6,228 bases of DNA from NCBI GenBank assembly GCA_025928125.1, contig JAICKD010000215.1, forward strand, positions 1 through 6,228, read 5' to 3'. The DNA is from Ktedonobacterales bacterium. Lineage in GTDB: Bacteria; Chloroflexota; Ktedonobacteria; Ktedonobacterales; JADMIN01. A program made the translations under genes and the position numbers. Positions 1 through 5,777 of this stretch are shown here, one piece after another (the stretch's first letter is position 1; each line of letters begins with the position of its first letter). The notes under the pieces are model-generated. The model was not told where the DNA came from. It made no database searches and worked only from the letters and a program-made list of their open reading frames with translations.

Positions 1-2
1 AG

Positions 3-689
3 CGGCAGGAGGCGTACTGGCTGGTGGCGCAGGAGGTCGCGGAGGGGCGGCAGGCGTACATCATCTGTCCGCTGGTCGAGGAGTCGGAGACGCTGGAGGC
101 GAAGGCAGCGACGCAGGAGTACGAACGGCTGCGGACGCAGGTCTTCCCCGATCTGCGGCTGGGGCTGGTCCATGGGCAGATGCGCCCAGCGGAGAAAGAC
201 CGCGTGATGCGCGCCTTCCGCGATGGCGAGGTGGACGTGCTGGTGGCGACCTCAGTGGTGGAAGTTGGCGTGGATGTGCCGAACGCGACGGTAATGCTGA
301 TCGAGGATGCCGACCGCTTCGGCCTCTCGCAGCTGCACCAGTTCCGGGGACGTGTCGGGCGCGGGAGCCAGCAGTCATACTGCTACCTCTTGAGCCAGGA
401 GGCTGGCATGGCGGCGCGCGAACGGCTGGCGGTGCTGGAACAGACGTCGGATGGCTTCGCGCTGGCCGACGCGGACCTGCGGCTGCGTGGCCCCGGCGAC
501 TTCTTCGGCACGCGGCAGAGCGGTCTGCCGGAGTTGAAGGTGGCGACGATGGCCGATACGCCGCTGCTGGCGCTCGCCCGCGAGACGGCGGAGTGGCTCT
601 GGCTGCGCGACCCATACCTGCGCACGCTCGAACATGCGCCCCTGCGCGAGCGTGTCTTCCTCTTCTGGCACAACTTCGCCGCGCATTAG
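3..689 (+). CDS. recG: ATP-dependent DNA helicase RecG, C-terminal part (5' end outside window)
   Basis: RecG is a superfamily 2 double-stranded DNA translocase that remodels stalled replication forks and branch-migrates Holliday junctions. The frame is open from the window edge, so only about 228 C-terminal residues are present, against roughly 700-800 for a whole RecG; the N-terminal wedge domain and the Walker A and DEAH motifs lie upstream. Visible here are the second RecA-like domain with the GLVHGQM segment, helicase motif V (VATSVVEVGVDVPN, from about position 243), motif VI (QLHQFRGRVGRG, 330-365) and the RecG-typical segment LRGPGDFFGTRQSG (483-524) that couples ATP hydrolysis to translocation. 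This last segment separates RecG from Mfd and other SF2 helicases. An internal GTG at 24 is not the start, because the reading frame continues upstream of it. The stop is TAG at 687-689. No downstream gene is tightly coupled to it. Confidence 0.95.
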   Translation, partial: RQEAYWLVAQEVAEGRQAYIICPLVEESETLEAKAATQEYERLRTQVFPDLRLGLVHGQMRPAEKDRVMRAFRDGEVDVLVATSVVEVGVDVPNATVMLIEDADRFGLSQLHQFRGRVGRGSQQSYCYLLSQEAGMAARERLAVLEQTSDGFALADADLRLRGPGDFFGTRQSGLPELKVATMADTPLLALARETAEWLWLRDPYLRTLEHAPLRERVFLFWHNFAAH

Positions 690-690
690 C

Positions 691-760
691 GGCTGGCGGT
701 TAAAACCGCGCCTGAACGACCTCGCTGCGCTCCGACACAAAATCCGCCTGCGCGGACTCA
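691..760. repeat. Intergenic element with two short hairpins, probably a dispersed repeat
   Basis: Two inverted repeats sit just after the recG stop. The first is GCGGTT/AACCGC at 696-709 with a 2-base spacer. The second is TCCGC/GCGGA at 743-756 with a 4-base loop, preceded by a short CACAAAAT stretch. The arrangement, with the CTCGCTGCGCTCC core between the hairpins, resembles small noncoding repeats that I recall as common between genes in Chloroflexota and some other phyla; this family assignment is from memory and cannot be checked here. Neither hairpin has a T-run, so it is a poor intrinsic terminator, although it may protect the recG mRNA 3' end. The rest of the gap to the next gene (761-918) holds only a weak -10-like TACACT at 828-833 with no matching -35. 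Confidence 0.45.
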
Positions 761-903
761 CAGACTATGCGCCAGGGCCATCTAACAGCGTTACCATCTC
801 GCTCTAGCGCGATTGCCGCGATTCATGTACACTGTGTGAGCCAGCCATGGCAGGTTGGCGGATTTTCGGCGGGGCATCGTGCGGCAAATAGCCAGGAGTG
901 GCG

Positions 904-911
904 AAAGGGAG
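904..911 (+). promoter_or_regulatory. Ribosome binding site that decides the start of the membrane-protein gene
   Basis: The purine run AAAGGGAG lies 7 bases ahead of the ATG at 919. The in-frame GTG at 898 has an AGGA directly abutting it with no spacer, which is too close to work. The ATG at 919 is therefore the better start. Confidence 0.6.
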
Positions 912-918
912 CGGGCAG

Positions 919-2100
919 ATGAGTGACGCGCAGGTGGTCTCGACGCAGGACGACACAGCGCCGATAGTGGCGAATCCGTCGTCGGCATCCAAGGGGGAGC
1001 GCGCGTCGAGCGGCCGACTGGTGCGGCTGTTGGCGACGGTGGGCGCGCTGGTCTTCGCCTATGCCGCGTGGCTGCCGTGGGCCATCGTCGTGACCAATAT
1101 CGGAGACAGGGCAACGTTCCCGCTGCTCGTTGATCCGAACATTGCCATCATTGAGCGCTTCTTCAACTTCGGCGACATCATCCCTTCGCCATTTGCCGTA
1201 GCGGCTTTCTCCATGCTTGGCCTGCTGCTCGCGCCGTTGCTCTGGCGGCCAGCCGATTCGCTGCTCGGCGCGATTGCCACGCACACATTCGGGCTTTGGC
1301 TCATCTTTGCCACAGTCTTCGTCGTCGCCTTCGGCCTCTCGCCGCTCGCCTCTGGTAAGCCTTTTGAGTCTACCCAGGCGTCGGGCCAGGACCTCGCCAT
1401 TTTCAGCTATACCGGCCATCTGGCGCTCGGATTCTGGGTGGTGGTCGTGGCGCTGGTCGCGATGTGGATCGCGGTGATTGGGCTGCTGATCGGCGAGTGG
1501 CGCAGGCACGCCTTCTGGCATCTTCCCGGCAACGATGAAGACAGGCCTCGTACGCTCCTCCAGCTGCCTGGCGCGAGTGTGCTGAATCTTGGCCTCATCA
1601 TCTGGGCATTTGGCTTCCTCTCGGCGGGCTGGGCGGCGGTCAACTGCACCCAGACGCCGCTGCTGCTGGGCAGTTGCAAGGGTATTCCCGCATCCAGCGC
1701 CCTCTTCGCCGGTCTCGTCCAGGCGTCCGGCAATGTTGCCGTGACCTCGGCCACCGATCCGAACATGCTGCTCTTCCTCGATCCGACAATCGCCCAGAAC
1801 GCGATTGGGATCCTGCTGGGCATTGGCGCGGCGATGATCTTCGTGGGCGTCTGGCTGCGCGCCGTGACTCGCACGTTCTGCGTCTGGACGACGCTCTGGC
1901 TGGTGGCTGCGGTCGCGCTCGTGGGGCTGGCCTACTCAGGTGTCGGCGCCATCATCGCGCACCCCACGCGCGTTGGGGTGGCGGCTGGCAACTGGACAGC
2001 GCAGGGTGGCGTCTTCATCACATTGATCGGCTTGATCATCGCGCTGATTGGTCTGGCCACGCTCTCGGCCACTGCCCTATTGCGCCGGAATGTGGAGTAA
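919..2100 (+). CDS. Polytopic integral membrane protein of unknown function
   Basis: This is a 393-residue protein that I do not recognise. The first 35 or so residues are polar, rich in Ser, Asp and Ala, and look cytoplasmic and disordered. After them come about eight hydrophobic segments, near residues 36-58, 91-109, 115-138, 166-192, 221-241, 294-312, 321-346 and 363-387. The loop after the fourth segment carries a charged stretch (EWRRHAFWHLPGNDEDRPR), which by the positive-inside rule is probably cytoplasmic. The loop between the fifth and sixth segments contains two cysteines (about residues 243 and 253) that could form a disulfide on the outer face. There is no obvious ATPase, peptidase or transporter signature and no signal peptidase site. 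An upstream in-frame GTG at 898 would add 7 residues but has no usable ribosome binding site. The gene stands alone, about 230 bases after recG and 144 before lysS. Its product being a membrane protein is secure; any function would be a guess. Confidence 0.88.
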   Translation: MSDAQVVSTQDDTAPIVANPSSASKGERASSGRLVRLLATVGALVFAYAAWLPWAIVVTNIGDRATFPLLVDPNIAIIERFFNFGDIIPSPFAVAAFSMLGLLLAPLLWRPADSLLGAIATHTFGLWLIFATVFVVAFGLSPLASGKPFESTQASGQDLAIFSYTGHLALGFWVVVVALVAMWIAVIGLLIGEWRRHAFWHLPGNDEDRPRTLLQLPGASVLNLGLIIWAFGFLSAGWAAVNCTQTPLLLGSCKGIPASSALFAGLVQASGNVAVTSATDPNMLLFLDPTIAQNAIGILLGIGAAMIFVGVWLRAVTRTFCVWTTLWLVAAVALVGLAYSGVGAIIAHPTRVGVAAGNWTAQGGVFITLIGLIIALIGLATLSATALLRRNVE

Positions 2101-2151
2101 CGGCTACCCCAAGCTTTCTTGAAGCGCGCCCAATCCGAAATGTCTCTGTCT

Positions 2152-2174
2152 CCCCTCTCCTCGCAGGAGAGGGG
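2152..2174. terminator. Perfect GC-rich hairpin between the membrane-protein gene and lysS
   Basis: CCCCTCTCCT (2152-2161) and AGGAGAGGGG (2165-2174) form a perfect 10-bp stem with a CGC loop, followed by a G-rich GCCGGGGGTGAGG tail. There is no T-run, so it is not a classical intrinsic terminator. It could stop or stabilise transcripts from the upstream gene. The stem plus tail resembles a very widespread bacterial intergenic repeat that I know from its translated form (PLLAGEGPGVR). It ends about 20 bases before the lysS -10 box. Confidence 0.55.
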
Positions 2175-2192
2175 CCGGGGGTGAGGTCCGCG

Positions 2193-2201
2193 TGGTACAA
2201 T
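2193..2201 (+). promoter_or_regulatory. Probable extended -10 promoter of lysS
   Basis: TGGTACAAT matches an extended -10 element (TGn followed by TACAAT, 5 of 6 to the consensus). The expected -35 window is G-rich and shows no TTGACA-like hexamer, which is tolerable for an extended -10 promoter. Transcription would begin around 2208-2210, giving a leader of about 36 bases to the lysS ATG. Confidence 0.5.
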
Positions 2202-2224
2202 GCGCTCGTTTGCACCCAACTGAC

Positions 2225-2231
2225 GAGGAGG
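2225..2231 (+). promoter_or_regulatory. Ribosome binding site of lysS
   Basis: GAGGAGG is a strong Shine-Dalgarno match, but its 13-base spacing to the ATG at 2245 is longer than usual. A nearer ATG at 2232 is in a different frame and leads nowhere, so 2245 remains the start. Confidence 0.6.
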
Positions 2232-2244
2232 ATGAGACGACATC

Positions 2245-3729
2245 ATGTCGGACGAGCGAGAGGCCCGACTGGAGAAGCTGGCCGCCCTGCGCGCCGAGGG
2301 GATCGATCCCTATCCCGCGCGCAGCCACCGCACACACACCGCTGCCGAGACCCTGGCGCACTTCGATGAGCTACAAGGGCAGGGGCAACCGATCACCCTG
2401 GTCGGTCGCCTGATGCTGCGGCGCGAGATGGGAAAATCCGTCTTCGCCAATATCGAAGACGGCTCCGCGGACATTCAGATTTACGTCAAGCGCGACACCA
2501 TCGGCGACGAAGCCTTCCAGCGCCTCAAACTGATTGACTTGGGCGACTTCTTGCAGGTGACTGGCACGCTCTTCACCACCAAAACCGGCGAGAAGACGCT
2601 GGCCGTCCAGCGGTACGAGCTGCTCTCCAAGTCGCTGACGCCATTGCCCGCGAAGGGTGCGGGCGGCGACCTCAAGCTCACCGATCCCGAGGTGCGCCAT
2701 CGCAAGCGCTACCTGGACCTGCTTGCCAATCGTGAGGTCGAGTTCCCGATCTTTCAGGCGCGGGCCAGGATTCTCTCATCCATGCGCCAGTTTCTCGATG
2801 CGCGCGGCTTCATGGAGGTGGAGACGCCGATTCTGCAGCCGCTCTATGGTGGCGCGACGGCTCGCCCTTTCGTGACGCACCACAACACGCTAGACCGCGA
2901 TTTCTACCTGCGCATCGCGCCGGAACTCTACCTCAAGCGGCTGATCGTCGGCGGCTTCGAGCGGGTCTACGAGATTGGCCGCAGCTTCCGCAATGAGGGG
3001 ATGGACCGCGAGCACAATCCCGAGTTCTCGACGATGGAGTTCTACCAGGCCTACGCCGACTTCGAGGAGGTCATGCGGCAGGTCGAGGAGATGCACGCAC
3101 ACATCACGCTGGCGGTCTGCGGCACGCTCCAGATCAGCTACTTGGGCATGGATCTGGATATGACGCCGCCGTTCCAGCGGATGACGCTACGCGAGGCCAT
3201 CGCCGAGTATGCTGGCATCGACTATGACAAGTACCCCGAGCGTGACGCGCTGTCGGAGGCGATGCGCAAGAAGGGCCACATCGTCGATCCGAAGCTGGGG
3301 CGCGGCAAGCTGATCGACAACCTGAAGGACAGCATCACCCGTGGCCGTAACCCAAAGATCACAGGGCCAACCTTCCTCTACGATTATCCGTTCGACATCT
3401 CGCCGCTGGCCAAGCGCAAGCCCGACGACCTGAATACGACCGAGCGTTTCCAGCTTTTCGCTGGTGGGCTGGAGATGGGGAACGCCTTCTCCGAGTTGAA
3501 CGATCCGCTGGACCAGCGGGTACGCTTCGAGGATCAGGCGCGGCAGCGCGCGGGCGGCGACGACGAGGCGCAGGTGCTCGACGAGGACTATATCGAGGCG
3601 CTGGAGGTCGGGATGCCACCCACAGGCGGCTGGGGCGGCGGCATCGAGAAGCTGACGATGCTGCTGACCAATCAGGAGACCATCCGCGAGGTGATCCTCT
3701 TCCCGGCGCTACGCGAGCAGCACGAATAA
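2245..3729 (+). CDS. lysS: Lysyl-tRNA synthetase, class II (LysRS)
   Basis: The enzyme charges tRNA-Lys with lysine using ATP in the cytoplasm. The 494-residue length is normal for a bacterial class II LysRS. Residues about 51-125 form the OB-fold anticodon-binding domain (VGRLMLRREMGKSVFANIED onward), followed by the typical linker LTDPEVRHRKRYLDLL. The catalytic domain shows motif 1 (FMEVETPILQP, 189-199), motif 2 (GRSFRNEGMDREHNPEF, with the ATP-contacting R249 and E251) and motif 3 (GMPPTGGWGGGIEKL, 456-470). The odd point is K469 in motif 3: class II synthetases normally have arginine there, in the GIDR or GIER sequence. The rest of the active site looks intact, so the gene is most likely functional. 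It has its own extended -10 promoter, a strong ribosome binding site and a hairpin directly after the stop, consistent with a monocistronic unit. The start is ATG, and the N-terminus MSDEREARLEKLAALRAEGIDPYP is of family-typical form. Confidence 0.97.
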   Translation: MSDEREARLEKLAALRAEGIDPYPARSHRTHTAAETLAHFDELQGQGQPITLVGRLMLRREMGKSVFANIEDGSADIQIYVKRDTIGDEAFQRLKLIDLGDFLQVTGTLFTTKTGEKTLAVQRYELLSKSLTPLPAKGAGGDLKLTDPEVRHRKRYLDLLANREVEFPIFQARARILSSMRQFLDARGFMEVETPILQPLYGGATARPFVTHHNTLDRDFYLRIAPELYLKRLIVGGFERVYEIGRSFRNEGMDREHNPEFSTMEFYQAYADFEEVMRQVEEMHAHITLAVCGTLQISYLGMDLDMTPPFQRMTLREAIAEYAGIDYDKYPERDALSEAMRKKGHIVDPKLGRGKLIDNLKDSITRGRNPKITGPTFLYDYPFDISPLAKRKPDDLNTTERFQLFAGGLEMGNAFSELNDPLDQRVRFEDQARQRAGGDDEAQVLDEDYIEALEVGMPPTGGWGGGIEKLTMLLTNQETIREVILFPALREQHE

Positions 3730-3733
3730 AACT

Positions 3734-3770
3734 GTCCCTCCCCAACTACTTCTCCAGTAGGGGGAGGGAC
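3734..3770 (+). terminator. Strong hairpin after lysS, probable terminator
   Basis: GTCCCTCCCC (3734-3743) pairs perfectly with GGGGAGGGAC (3761-3770). Inside it, CTACT (3746-3750) pairs with AGTAG (3756-3760) around a 5-base loop, leaving a 2-base AA bulge on one side. It begins 4 bases after the lysS stop. There is no T-run after it, so it may act through Rho, protect the 3' end, or be a copy of an intergenic repeat similar in style to the hairpin at 2152-2174. Confidence 0.6.
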
Positions 3771-3843
3771 GCTCACATCACGTCTGCGCATCACAATATA
3801 GCCAACAAAGCCCGAATTTTCCGGGATCAAGCAAGCTCTTCAC

Positions 3844-3872
3844 TTGACACTGGCGTAAGCCTTGGATATACT
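3844..3872 (+). promoter_or_regulatory. Near-consensus sigma70 promoter for the MEDS gene
   Basis: TTGACA at 3844-3849 is a perfect -35 box and TATACT at 3867-3872 is a 5-of-6 -10 box, with the ideal 17-base spacer. This is the best promoter in the window. The expected start of transcription is about 3879-3880. An in-frame TTG at 3862, the most upstream possible start codon of the next gene, overlaps the -10 box and so cannot be translated from this transcript. Confidence 0.85.
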
Positions 3873-3879
3873 CTCCGCA

Positions 3880-4113
3880 GACGCCAATAGGCAGACCAGC
3901 ATCAAACTGCGGCCCGAAGCGGATTTTCGTGCCTGCGGTTTGACCTGCCGCGCAGAGCTTGTGTATTCCACAGACGAAGACGATTTAAGTGCTCAGGCAT
4001 GCGCTTCAGGCTATGCACTCCCGTTATACACCGTCCAGTTCAGTGCTGAGCTTGTGTTACGTAGTGTCATGCGGCACGGTTTGTCCCTGACCCTCGAAAG
4101 CGGAGGTACAAGC
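3880..4113 (+). other. Long 5' leader of the MEDS gene, or an N-terminal extension
   Basis: About 235 bases separate the predicted transcription start from the well-supported ATG at 4114. The MEDS reading frame stays open through the whole stretch. Possible early starts, TTG at 3940 and GTG at 3961, have no Shine-Dalgarno sequence. The peptide it would encode contains RPEADFRACGLTCRAELV and resembles no domain I know. A 10-base direct repeat, GAGCTTGTGT, occurs at 3955-3964 and 4048-4057. I see no known riboswitch core and no strong hairpin, only short ones such as GCGG/CCGC near 3936-3952. Confidence 0.5.
4102..4107 (+). promoter_or_regulatory. Ribosome binding site fixing the MEDS gene start
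   Basis: GGAGGT lies 6 bases before the ATG at 4114. It is the only strong Shine-Dalgarno sequence ahead of any in-frame start in this gene and places the start just before the MEDS domain. Confidence 0.75.
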
Positions 4114-4773
4114 ATGGATTTGAGTGTCGAGGGGAAATCCGAGCGGATTCCACCAGGTTCTCATATTGTCCAACTCTATAACAAGGTGAACGAAATCGCT
4201 GGTGTCACGGCGCGCTTACTGGAAGTCGGACTGGCAGCTTCGGAAAAATGTCTCTTTGCTGGAACGCCCGCCTCGGTCAAGGATATGGAACAGGCTCTCG
4301 CGAAGCAGGGAGTTGATGTCGCGGCGGCGCAGCAGACCGGTCAGTTGCAACTGGTCTCGGATCGAGAGCCTCTCTTAGTCAATAACCGCTTTGATCCCTA
4401 TCATTTGCTCTCGACCCACCAGACCTTTATCGCGCAGGCAATGCGCGAAGGCTGGAAAGCAGTGCGTATCTCGATGGATATGAACTGGCTGACCGAAGGC
4501 GCTGCCAATACAGCACAAATCCCCCAGCAGATCCTCAAGTATGAAGCCGCATCCGACGCCGTTTTCACCTTCCAGAACGCCCCCATCATCGCGCTGATGC
4601 ACTACGATTATTCCAAACTCCCAGGCGGCCTCGTCGTGGAACTGTTGAAACTCCATCCCATCGCGGTCGTCGGCAAGTTCATCAAGCGCAATCCTTATTA
4701 CCTGAACTCGGAGCAATACCTGCTCAAGATCCTGCGGGTCAATCGCGACAAGGGCCGTGTCGTGGCTGTCTAA
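4114..4773 (+). CDS. Stand-alone MEDS-domain sensory protein (DcmR-like sensory domain)
   Basis: The 219-residue product matches the MEDS domain, first described as the sensory part of methylotroph and methanogen regulators such as DcmR. The match is by pattern: an opening GSHIVQLYN near residues 15-23, the EKCLFAGTP strand-turn near 44-52, the central RISMDMNWL near 118-125, the KYEAASDAV and APIIALMHYDYSKLPGG strand near 142-172, LLKLHPIAVVG near 178-188, and the closing NPYY near 193-196. MEDS domains are usually fused to histidine kinases, DNA-binding domains or anti-sigma-type kinases. Here there is only a tail of about 20 residues (YLLKILRVNRDKGRVVAV) and no output domain, so it presumably senses a ligand or partner and acts through another protein. 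It is soluble, with no membrane segment or signal peptide. It has its own strong promoter and terminator, so it is monocistronic. Base composition is visibly less GC-rich than lysS, which could reflect transfer. A start further upstream (to 3862) is possible by frame but disfavoured by promoter position and ribosome binding site. Confidence 0.82.
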   Translation: MDLSVEGKSERIPPGSHIVQLYNKVNEIAGVTARLLEVGLAASEKCLFAGTPASVKDMEQALAKQGVDVAAAQQTGQLQLVSDREPLLVNNRFDPYHLLSTHQTFIAQAMREGWKAVRISMDMNWLTEGAANTAQIPQQILKYEAASDAVFTFQNAPIIALMHYDYSKLPGGLVVELLKLHPIAVVGKFIKRNPYYLNSEQYLLKILRVNRDKGRVVAV

Positions 4774-4796
4774 CCAGCTTGCCTATTCACACACAG

Positions 4797-4827
4797 GAGC
4801 CGCCGCCCAACCTCGCGGCGGCTCTTT
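4797..4827 (+). terminator. Intrinsic terminator of the MEDS gene
   Basis: GAGCCGCCGC (4797-4806) pairs perfectly with GCGGCGGCTC (4815-4824) around an 8-base loop, followed by TTT. It starts 23 bases after the stop codon. This is a good intrinsic terminator, though the T-run is short. Confidence 0.85.
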
Positions 4828-4947
4828 GCTCGTAGGTGGCCGCGGAGACCGGGGAGACGCGAGGAATGTCACGCCCGCTCCGGGCGAAGAGGCAGAGAGA
4901 TATCTAGAGAACGGCGCAGACCCAAAGAACTGGATGTGGATGACGAG

Positions 4948-5454
4948 ATGCCCAGGCCGAGAGTTGTACGCGCATTTTCCGCTGGTGGAGTAGTCTTTCG
5001 GCTCCCCACCGTTCTCCGCGTCATAGAGGCCAACGCGGAGACGGCGCCCGCTTCCACATCCGCGCTGGCTGGCGTCGAGGTTGTGCTGGTGGGTTACCTG
5101 CGTGATGAGACCTGGACGCTGCCCAAGGGGACGCCGAAGGACGGCGAGACCGTCGAGGAGACGGCGCTCCGTGAGGTGCGCGAGGAGACCGGCATCCAGG
5201 CGCGCATCGTGGGCGATCTGGGCAGCATCCAGTACAGCTTCGGGCGCCGGGGAGTGCGCTATGACAAAGAGGTGCGCCATTTTCTGATGGAGGCGACAGG
5301 CGGCGACGTTTCGCTGCACGACGCCGAGTATGATGAGGCGCGCTGGTTCGAGCTGACGGAGGCGGCACGACGGCTGACCTACGCGAACGAGACCGAGGTG
5401 GTGCGCCGAGCGGAGACACTCATCGGACGCCTTCTCGCAGGTGGCGAGCGGTAG
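4948..5454 (+). CDS. Nudix hydrolase (MutT/Ap4A-hydrolase type)
   Basis: Nudix enzymes hydrolyse nucleoside diphosphates linked to another group, such as oxidised dNTPs, diadenosine polyphosphates or nucleotide sugars, in the cytoplasm with Mg2+ or Mn2+. The product is 168 residues, a normal length. The complete Nudix box is at 61-83 (G61, E67, R75-E76, E79-E80, G82), matching Gx5Ex7REUxEExGU without exception. It is preceded by WTLPKG, as in Ap4A-hydrolase-like members. The opening beta strand FSAGGVVFR is at 10-18. An insert of about 24 residues rich in Ala, Thr and Ser separates it from the next strand VEVVLVGYL. The segment YSFGRRGVRYDKEVRHFLME also suits Ap4A-type enzymes, but the substrate cannot be named. 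The ATG at 4948 has a weak GGA 7 bases upstream; a GTG at 4936 would add four residues and is also possible. No clear promoter is seen. The gene ends 61 bases before a convergent gene. Confidence 0.93.
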   Translation: MPRPRVVRAFSAGGVVFRLPTVLRVIEANAETAPASTSALAGVEVVLVGYLRDETWTLPKGTPKDGETVEETALREVREETGIQARIVGDLGSIQYSFGRRGVRYDKEVRHFLMEATGGDVSLHDAEYDEARWFELTEAARRLTYANETEVVRRAETLIGRLLAGGER

Positions 5455-5515
5455 ACGCTAGACGTATCCAGGCGGGCGCTGCCCGGTCGCAGGCACAGGC
5501 GCTGGCGTCGTAGCG

Positions 5516-5719
5516 TTAGTTGCTGCCCGCCAGCGCGACATCGCCGACCAGTTCTTGAATCTGGCGCAGTTTGTGTTCGGCCAGCTCGACGTTTTCTAGC
5601 GCCTGGGCCAGAATGCGCTCGGCAATCGATGTGAAGCTCTCCTCGATCTCCGGGTCGAACCGGTTGCCGAGCAGCTCCAGTGCCTGAGAGATGCGATCAT
5701 TGTCCCCCGTAGTGGCCAT
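5516..5719 (-). CDS. Small helical protein of unknown function (67 residues)
   Basis: I do not recognise this protein. It is acidic and almost certainly all-helical: the stretches ISQALELLGNRF and IEESFTSIAERILAQALENVE, then LAEHKLRQIQELV, have regular hydrophobic spacing compatible with amphipathic or coiled-coil helices. There is no cysteine, signal peptide or membrane segment. Support that it is a real gene comes from the ATG at 5717-5719 with a near-perfect Shine-Dalgarno GAGGTGA six bases upstream, and from its balanced residue composition. It is convergent with the Nudix gene. A promoter overlapped by a 14-bp palindrome lies directly upstream, hinting at tight control. It could be an antitoxin-like, regulatory or structural protein, but nothing in the sequence decides this. 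Confidence 0.72.
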   Translation of the reverse strand: MATTGDNDRISQALELLGNRFDPEIEESFTSIAERILAQALENVELAEHKLRQIQELVGDVALAGSN

Positions 5720-5725
5720 CGTGTG

Positions 5726-5732
5726 TCACCTC
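5726..5732 (-). promoter_or_regulatory. Ribosome binding site of the small minus-strand gene
   Basis: Read on the minus strand this is GAGGTGA, six bases before the ATG. It is strong evidence that the short reading frame is translated. Confidence 0.75.
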
Positions 5733-5742
5733 AACCTCTGCC

Positions 5743-5777
5743 GTAATCAAGATTACCAAGATCACAAAGCATGCCAG
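5743..5777 (-). promoter_or_regulatory. Putative promoter with an overlapping 14-bp palindrome
   Basis: On the minus strand there is a -35-like CTGGCA (5772-5777, 4 of 6), a 16-base spacer and an extended -10 TGG-TAATCT (5750-5758). The -10 box lies inside the inverted repeat GTAATC-2-GATTAC (5743-5756). An operator over the -10 would let a dimeric repressor block this promoter. The box matches are moderate, so this is a plausible rather than firm call. Confidence 0.4.

Noticed and set aside
828..833. TACACT as a promoter for the membrane-protein gene.
   Set aside because: It matches only four of six -10 positions, and no -35 hexamer lies at a suitable distance.
1674..2369. A 231-codon plus-strand frame joining the membrane-protein gene to lysS.
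   Set aside because: It is out of frame with both real genes, and its middle is the translated hairpin repeat (SPLLAGEGPGVR).
4898..4906. AGATATCTA, also found at the right window edge, as a shared regulatory site.
   Set aside because: Nine AT-rich palindromic bases appearing twice in 6 kb is not strong enough, and the contexts differ.
4757..4993. A plus-strand frame across the MEDS terminator into the Nudix gene.
   Set aside because: It runs through a clear terminator hairpin and the first codons of the Nudix gene, and its peptide shows no domain-like pattern.
4783..5319. A 178-codon minus-strand frame opposite the Nudix gene.
   Set aside because: It is the antisense shadow of a gene with a perfect Nudix box, as expected in GC-rich DNA.
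5473..5485. Small hairpin CGGGC-GCT-GCCCG between the convergent genes as a bidirectional terminator.
   Set aside because: The stem is only five base pairs with no T-run on either side, so it is too weak to call.
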